The translations under genes and the position numbers were made by a program. Positions 59,536-64,000 of a stretch of 64,000 nucleotides of DNA are shown here, one piece after another. The DNA lies in the NCBI RefSeq assembly GCF_001976145.1, contig NZ_MOXD01000009.1, positions 165,599 through 229,598 of the forward strand, written 5' to 3'. Below the pieces are notes generated by a model. The model had not been told where the DNA came from, ran no database searches, and was given only the letters and a program-made list of their open reading frames with translations. The stretch's first letter is position 1. The number at the start of each line of letters is the position of its first letter. Source of the DNA: Serratia oryzae. Its GTDB lineage: Bacteria > Pseudomonadota > Gammaproteobacteria > Enterobacterales > Enterobacteriaceae.

Positions 59536-60657
59536 ATGCAGCGAGAGGAGATCGGTCTACGTATGCATGCGGTGACTGGGATAAATGCGCAGCAAGCCAG
59601 CCAAATTATCCATCAACTGGTTATTGAGGGCGGAGATCCTTACCCGTTACTGAACTTGCTGGGTTTGAATAATAAGCAACGGGAGCAATTTCGCCACACC
59701 CCTACGCATTACCTGCAGGCATCGCTGAAATGGTTGGAGCAACCAGGTAATCAGATGGTGATTTACGGCGAACCGGGTTTCCCTGAGCTTTTGACACATA
59801 TTGCCGATGCGCCGTTTTTACTGATGGTGAGAGGAAATCCAGCCGCTCTACAATTACCGCAGATCGCTATGGTGGGCAGCCGCCAATTCAGCCACTATGG
59901 TGAGCATTGGGGGAACGATTTTGCCACTGGGCTGGTGCACTGCGGTTTTGCTATCACCAGCGGGTTAGCTATCGGTATTGACGGTATTTGCCATCGTGCC
60001 GCTTTGGCGGCTCAAGGAGTGACGATCGCCGTGTTGGGCAGCGGCCTGGCCAATATCTATCCGCGTCGCCATCGGTATCTTTCTGAACAAATCGTTGAAC
60101 AGGGTGGGGCGGTGGTTTCTGAACATCTGGCTACGGATTTGCCGCTGGCGGATCACTTCCCACGTCGCAACCGGATTATCAGCGGCTTAAGTATGGGAGT
60201 GGTGGTCATCGAAGCTTCGTTACGCAGCGGTTCATTGATTACAGCACGTTGCGCGCTGGAGCAGGGGCGTGAAGTTTTCGCCCTGCCAGGAGCGCTGGGG
60301 AGCCCGATGAGTGAGGGCACTCACTGGTTAATTCAGCAGGGAGCCAGCTTGGTTACCGGCCCTAAGGACATCGCCGAACAACTGGGAAGTGGCCTGCATT
60401 GGTTGTCTGTGAATGAAAATACAACTATTTCTGCATCAGAGGCCCAAGTTGAATTGCCATTTGCCGATGTGTTGGCTAACGTAGGATATGAGGTGACACC
60501 TGTTGACGTCGTCGCTGAACGTGCCGGCCAACCTGTGCCAGAGGTGGTAATCAAGTTACTCGATCTGGAGTTAGCAGGGTGGATCGCAGCTGTATCCGGC
60601 GGCTATGTCCGATTAAGGAGGGCAGGCCATGTTCGACGTACTCATGTACTTGTTTGA
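59536..60657 (+). CDS. dprA: DNA-protecting protein DprA/Smf
   Basis: Binds single-stranded DNA and helps load RecA on incoming DNA in competent bacteria; the role in enterobacteria is less clear. 373 residues (374 in E. coli Smf). The Rossmann-like core has [78 protein letters not shown]. The C-terminal winged-helix-like DML1 domain is [27 protein letters not shown] use the ATG at 59536; an ATG at 59500 and a GTG at 59533 are in frame. It overlaps smg by 29 bases. Confidence 0.95.
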   Translation: MQREEIGLRMHAVTGINAQQASQIIHQLVIEGGDPYPLLNLLGLNNKQREQFRHTPTHYLQASLKWLEQPGNQMVIYGEPGFPELLTHIADAPFLLMVRGNPAALQLPQIAMVGSRQFSHYGEHWGNDFATGLVHCGFAITSGLAIGIDGICHRAALAAQGVTIAVLGSGLANIYPRRHRYLSEQIVEQGGAVVSEHLATDLPLADHFPRRNRIISGLSMGVVVIEASLRSGSLITARCALEQGREVFALPGALGSPMSEGTHWLIQQGASLVTGPKDIAEQLGSGLHWLSVNENTTISASEAQVELPFADVLANVGYEVTPVDVVAERAGQPVPEVVIKLLDLELAGWIAAVSGGYVRLRRAGHVRRTHVLV

Positions 60658-61102
60658 AACTTATATCCACAATGAGCCAGAGATGTCAGTTGATCAGGAT
60701 ACCTTGACCGCAGATCTTGCCGAAGCAGGATTCGAGCGAGATGATATTTACAACGCACTGAACTGGCTTGAGAAGCTTGCAGACCTCCAGGAAGGTGAGA
60801 ATGCGCCTTACTTTATGGATGCCGATCCGCTGGCAATGCGGATCTACACCGAAGAGGAAAGTGTGCGTTTGGATGCCGGTTGCCGTGGTTTCCTTTTGTT
60901 CCTAGAACAGATTCAAGTATTGAACCTCGAAACCCGTGAAATGGTCATCGATCGTGTTATGGCTTTGGATAACACTGAGTTTGATCTCGAAGATCTGAAA
61001 TGGGTAGTGTTGATGGTGCTGTTTAATATCCCCGGGTATGAAAGTGCCTACCAGCAAATGGAAGAGCTGTTATTTGAAGTAAACGAAGGCTATCTGCACT
61101 GA
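60629..61102 (+). CDS. smg: Conserved protein Smg (DUF494)
   Basis: 157 residues, exactly as in E. coli. [23 protein letters not shown], the acidic middle and [41 protein letters not shown] are conserved. Function is unknown. It is acidic and helical, with no membrane segment. The 29-base overlap with dprA and AAGGAGGG upstream indicate coupled translation. Confidence 0.95.
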   Translation: MFDVLMYLFETYIHNEPEMSVDQDTLTADLAEAGFERDDIYNALNWLEKLADLQEGENAPYFMDADPLAMRIYTEEESVRLDAGCRGFLLFLEQIQVLNLETREMVIDRVMALDNTEFDLEDLKWVVLMVLFNIPGYESAYQQMEELLFEVNEGYLH

Positions 61103-61128
61103 GTCGATAGCAAGCATAGAAAGAAGTT

Positions 61129-61674
61129 ATGACAAAAACCGCGATTTTTGCCGCTAGGCAAAATGAACCTTGTCCGGAATGCGGGGCCGAACTGGTGATC
61201 CGTAGTGGTCGCCACGGCCCCTTTCTTGGCTGTTCCCAATATCCTGAATGCCAATATATTCGCCCGTTGAAAGCGCAGGCTGACGGCCATATTGTCAAAG
61301 TTCTAGAGGGGCAGACGTGCCCGAAATGCCAAGCGACGCTGGTGCTGCGTCAGGGGCGCTATGGCATGTTCATCGGCTGCGGAAACTATCCCGAGTGCGA
61401 TCATACCGAAGTGATCGATAAGCCAGATGAAACCAGCATTGCCTGCCCACAATGTGGTCAAGGCAAGCTACTGCAACGTAAATCACGTTATGGCAAGGTG
61501 TTCCACTCTTGCGATCGTTATCCTGCTTGCCAGTTCGCCCTCAACTTTAAACCTATCGCCGGTGAGTGTGCCTATTGCCACTACCCGTTGCTGATGGAAA
61601 AACGTACGGCAAAAGGCCCAACCCTCTTTTGCGCCAGTAAATTGTGCGGAAAACCCGTCGTCACCACAGAATAA
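61129..61674 (+). CDS. yrdD: Topoisomerase-type zinc-ribbon protein YrdD
   Basis: 181 residues with four zinc ribbons like those at the C-terminus of topoisomerase [84 protein letters not shown] and CAYCHYPLL...FCASKLC. It probably binds single-stranded nucleic acid; no catalytic domain is present. It matches E. coli YrdD (180) and lies in the same order between smg and tsaC. Confidence 0.95.
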   Translation: MTKTAIFAARQNEPCPECGAELVIRSGRHGPFLGCSQYPECQYIRPLKAQADGHIVKVLEGQTCPKCQATLVLRQGRYGMFIGCGNYPECDHTEVIDKPDETSIACPQCGQGKLLQRKSRYGKVFHSCDRYPACQFALNFKPIAGECAYCHYPLLMEKRTAKGPTLFCASKLCGKPVVTTE

Positions 61675-61681
61675 GCATGCC

Positions 61682-62251
61682 ATGAGCTCAGAACAAACTT
61701 CCGCATTTGCACCTATTATAGAAACGCTAAAAAATCAGCAGGTCATTGCTTATCCAACCGAAGCCGTATTCGGTCTGGGATGCGATCCGGATAGCGAACA
61801 GGCCGTCAAAGAACTGCTGGCCTTGAAACAACGCCCGTGGGAAAAAGGTCTGATCCTGATCGCTGCCGATTATGCACAGCTAGCACCTTATATTGATGAC
61901 AGCACGTTGAGCGAGCAGCAGCGTGCAGCGATTTTTGCCAGTTGGCCCGGCCCGGTCACCTGGGTGATCCCGGCCAAACGGCAAACACCACATTTCCTGA
62001 CCGGCCACTTTAGCTCGTTGGCGGTTCGCGTTAGCGATCATCCATTGGTGCAACAGCTCTGTCGTCAGTTTGGTAAGCCGCTGGTTTCAACCAGTGCCAA
62101 CTTAAGCGGCCAAGAACCGTGTCGTACCGTTGCTGAGGTAAAACAGCAATTTGGCGAATCTTTCCCGGTGCTGGCTGGTCAGGTTGGCGGGCGCCTGAAT
62201 CCTTCTGAAATCAGAGATGCTTTAACAGGCGAGCAAATTCGTCAGGGCTAG
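61682..62251 (+). CDS. tsaC: Threonylcarbamoyl-AMP synthase
   Basis: Makes threonylcarbamoyl adenylate from threonine, bicarbonate and ATP for the t6A37 modification of tRNA. 189 residues (190 in E. coli TsaC/YrdC). Conserved elements are [54 protein letters not shown] and [13 protein letters not shown]. It is the short form without the Sua5 C-terminal domain. It lies seven bases after yrdD and upstream of aroE. Confidence 0.97.
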   Translation: MSSEQTSAFAPIIETLKNQQVIAYPTEAVFGLGCDPDSEQAVKELLALKQRPWEKGLILIAADYAQLAPYIDDSTLSEQQRAAIFASWPGPVTWVIPAKRQTPHFLTGHFSSLAVRVSDHPLVQQLCRQFGKPLVSTSANLSGQEPCRTVAEVKQQFGESFPVLAGQVGGRLNPSEIRDALTGEQIRQG

Positions 62252-62262
62252 AGGTTATGTTA

Positions 62263-63081
62263 ATGGAGAAGTTCGCGGTATTCGGTAATCCCATTGCTCA
62301 CAGTAAATCTCCCCGCATTCATGCACTGTTTGCCGAACAAACCGGGATTGAGCATCCTTACGGTACGGTGCTGGCACCGCTGGATGGATTTGAGGTAGCG
62401 CTGCAGCAATTTATAGCTGAAGGGGGAAAGGGGGCCAATGTCACCGTTCCTTTTAAAGAACGTGCTTACGAAGTGTCTACCGAACTGAGTGACAGGGCAG
62501 CAATAGCGGGGGCGGTGAATACACTCAAAGTGTTGCCGAATGGCGGTTTGTTGGGCGATAACACCGACGGTATTGGTTTGCTGACCGATCTTGAGTGCCA
62601 ACAGTTGATCCAACCCGGCGATCGCATTCTATTGGTGGGGGCGGGTGGTGCAGCACGCGGTGTTATCCTGCCATTACTCTCTTTTGGCTGCGAAGTGGTG
62701 ATGACCAACCGCACCTCTAGTCGCGCACAAGAGTTGGTGACGCTCTTCCAACATTTGGGTGAGATCGTCTCATTGCCGATGGATCAACTTGATCAACAGC
62801 ATTTTGACTTAGTGATCAATGCGACTGCTTCAGGGATCAGCGGTGAGATCCCGGCGCTGCCAGCCAATATAGTGAATAGCACAACCCGTTGTTACGACAT
62901 GTTCTATCAGCGAGGAGAAACCCCATTCTTAACCTGGGTGAAGAAACAGGGCGGGAAACATTATGCTGATGGATTGGGGATGCTGGTGGGGCAGGCGGCA
63001 CATGCTTTCCTGTTATGGCATGGTGTGATGCCGGAAATCGAGCCTGTGTTATTCAATCTGCGCAAAGAAATGGCCGTTTGA
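62263..63081 (+). CDS. aroE: Shikimate dehydrogenase (NADP+)
   Basis: Reduces 3-dehydroshikimate in aromatic amino-acid synthesis; 272 residues, as in E. coli. Visible features are the shikimate-binding [13 protein letters not shown] and [11 protein letters not shown] (catalytic Lys), GDNTDGIG (catalytic Asp), the NADP motif [23 protein letters not shown], and the end [20 protein letters not shown] prefer the ATG at 62263 over 62257 because AGAGG is then eight bases away and the length matches E. coli. Confidence 0.97.
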   Translation: MEKFAVFGNPIAHSKSPRIHALFAEQTGIEHPYGTVLAPLDGFEVALQQFIAEGGKGANVTVPFKERAYEVSTELSDRAAIAGAVNTLKVLPNGGLLGDNTDGIGLLTDLECQQLIQPGDRILLVGAGGAARGVILPLLSFGCEVVMTNRTSSRAQELVTLFQHLGEIVSLPMDQLDQQHFDLVINATASGISGEIPALPANIVNSTTRCYDMFYQRGETPFLTWVKKQGGKHYADGLGMLVGQAAHAFLLWHGVMPEIEPVLFNLRKEMAV

Positions 63082-63086
63082 ATAAT

Positions 63087-63113
63087 GCCCCGCTCGGTAG
63101 GTTAGAGCGGGGC
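63087..63113. terminator. Terminator hairpin between converging aroE and yrdA
   Basis: GCCCCGCTC (63087-63095) pairs with GAGCGGGGC (63105-63113) around nine bases, five bases after the aroE stop. T content after it is modest on both strands. Confidence 0.72.
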
Positions 63114-63121
63114 GTTCAATA

Positions 63122-63664
63122 TTAGATATCTTTGGAGAGGTATTCTTCTTTCCAGCGTACATAGTTGTTAGATGAGTAGACTAATCCTTCCCGTTCAGCC
63201 GGTGTTAACGGTCTTACCTGACGTGCCGGACTGCCGACATACAGGTAACCGCTTTCCAGGCGTTTGCCTGGGGCCACCAAGCTACCTGCACCAATCATCA
63301 CATCATCTTCTATTACCGCACCGTCCAGCAGGATCGAGCCCATTCCGACTAAAACCCGGTTGCCGATAACGCAGCCATGCAGCATGGCTTTATGCCCGAC
63401 GGTGACATCTTCACCAATCAATAAAGGATAGCCTGCCGGATTATAGTCAGATTGGTGTGTTACATGCAGGACGCTGCCATCCTGGATGTTACTACGCGCA
63501 CCGATCTTTACGGCATTCACATCTCCACGGATGGAAACCAGTGGCCAAATACTGACGTCATCAGCCAGTTCAACGTTACCGATCACGACGCTGGAAGGAT
63601 CGATCATCACGCGCTGACCGATCTGAGGGGAATAATGAAGATAAGAACGTACTGTATCGGACAT
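63122..63664 (-). CDS. yrdA: Gamma-carbonic-anhydrase-like protein YrdA
   Basis: 180 residues (184 in E. coli), a left-handed beta-helix of hexapeptide repeats that forms trimers. Metal-ligand histidines of the gamma-class fold are in VLHVTHQSDYN and VTVGHKAMLHGC. A carbonic-anhydrase or related activity is predicted but the true function is not settled. It converges on aroE and is divergent from the rRNA promoter region, as in E. coli next to rrnD. Confidence 0.94.
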   Translation of the reverse strand: MSDTVRSYLHYSPQIGQRVMIDPSSVVIGNVELADDVSIWPLVSIRGDVNAVKIGARSNIQDGSVLHVTHQSDYNPAGYPLLIGEDVTVGHKAMLHGCVIGNRVLVGMGSILLDGAVIEDDVMIGAGSLVAPGKRLESGYLYVGSPARQVRPLTPAEREGLVYSSNNYVRWKEEYLSKDI

Positions 63665-63830
63665 GGTATAGCCTCACGTCAGGATCATATTTACCGGCAA
63701 TACTAGACTTTGGTGATGGAATTACAACCAGTCAATATGCCGGATCCCGTGTGAAATAGCCTCGATCGGGCAAGATCTACACGAAAGGGCTGAAAAGTAC
63801 GCAGTCGGAAAGAAAAGATCTAAAAAGGGC

Positions 63831-63858
63831 TTGTGGAAAAAACGAGGATCCCTATAAT
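63831..63858 (+). promoter_or_regulatory. rRNA operon promoter P1
   Basis: TTGTGG (63831-63836), 16 bp, TATAAT (63853-63858), followed by the GC-rich discriminator GCGCCTCC. This is the layout of enterobacterial rrn P1, which is sensitive to ppGpp/DksA and initiating NTPs. A-rich bases upstream (GAAAAGATCTAAAAAG) would be the UP element. The start is near 63867. Upstream, 63665-63830 probably holds Fis sites, which I did not assign. Confidence 0.9.
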
Positions 63859-63936
63859 GCGCCTCCATCGACCGGGAGCGTGTGAATCACTTCACAGAGT
63901 ATCCAGGACCGCAGAGAAAAAACCTGAAATTTAGGG

Positions 63937-63964
63937 TTGACTCTGAAAGAGGAAAGCGTAATAT
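63937..63964 (+). promoter_or_regulatory. rRNA operon promoter P2
   Basis: TTGACT (63937-63942), 16 bp, TAATAT (63959-63964), about 106 bp downstream of P1, the usual P1-P2 distance. The bases after it (ACGCCACCTCGAG) match the start of the rrn leader. The 16S rRNA gene begins beyond the right edge. Confidence 0.88.
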
Positions 63965-64000
63965 ACGCCACCTCGAGTTAGCAAGCGAAAGCGCGTAACT

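Overview
The window is ordinary, well-conserved chromosome from an enterobacterium. Gene order and protein sequences point to Yersiniaceae, most likely Serratia: the order nirB-tsgA-ppiA, pabA-argD-yhfK-crp-yhfA-prkB-yheU-yheT, yheS-kefGB-yheV-slyD/slyX-fkpA-yheO-tusDCB, the str/S10/spc/alpha ribosomal operons, zntR-arfA/mscL-trkA-rsmB-fmt-def/dprA-smg-yrdD-tsaC-aroE/yrdA and then an rRNA promoter is the E. coli 73-75 minute region with a few insertions. The genus is inferred from memory of related proteins; no search was run.

Layout. 1-1643: 5' part of nirB (minus strand, runs off the left edge) behind an FNR/NarL promoter. 1.9-4.4 kb: a lone cytosine deaminase (codA) and the transporter tsgA. 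4.6-9.3 kb: a beta-glucoside/cellobiose module absent from this position in E. coli: a LacI-type regulator, a 6-phospho-beta-glucosidase (GH4) and PTS IIA, IIC and IIB genes, read leftward from a region with a perfect 20-bp palindrome. 9.5-12.7 kb: ppiA, then the pyruvate-sensing pair btsS-btsR, which E. coli keeps elsewhere. 12.8-22.3 kb: yjgR, pabA, argD, yhfK, crp, yhfA, prkB, yheU, yheT. 22.4-25.1 kb: a small accessory stretch with a LysE-type exporter, a PhzF-like protein, a dioxygenase remnant, a perfect hairpin and an AT-rich secreted ankyrin protein. 25.1-34.1 kb: yheS, the KefB potassium efflux system and its KefG partner, the chaperones/prolyl isomerases SlyD and FkpA, yheO, and the tRNA 2-thiolation relay TusDCB.

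34.1-53.6 kb is the translation core: str (rpsL-rpsG-fusA-tuf), bfd-bfr, S10 (11 genes), spc (12 genes including secY and rpmJ) and alpha (rpsM-rpsK-rpsD-rpoA-rplQ). Promoters, autoregulatory leaders and terminators can be seen at the operon borders. 53.8-63.7 kb: the zinc regulator zntR, ribosome rescue factor arfA with its built-in 3' hairpin, mscL, trkA, the leftward rsmB-fmt-def cluster, the rightward dprA-smg-yrdD-tsaC-aroE cluster, and yrdA. The last 170 bases hold tandem rRNA promoters P1 and P2; the 16S gene itself lies beyond the right edge.

I saw no CRISPR array, tRNA gene, prophage, IS transposase or restriction/defence island, and nothing I would call an undescribed system. The items most worth a second look are the sugar-PTS module (perfect operator, repeat-derived C-terminus of the glycosidase), the ankyrin/dioxygenase-remnant patch at 23.9-25.1 kb, the solitary codA, and the arfA hairpin.
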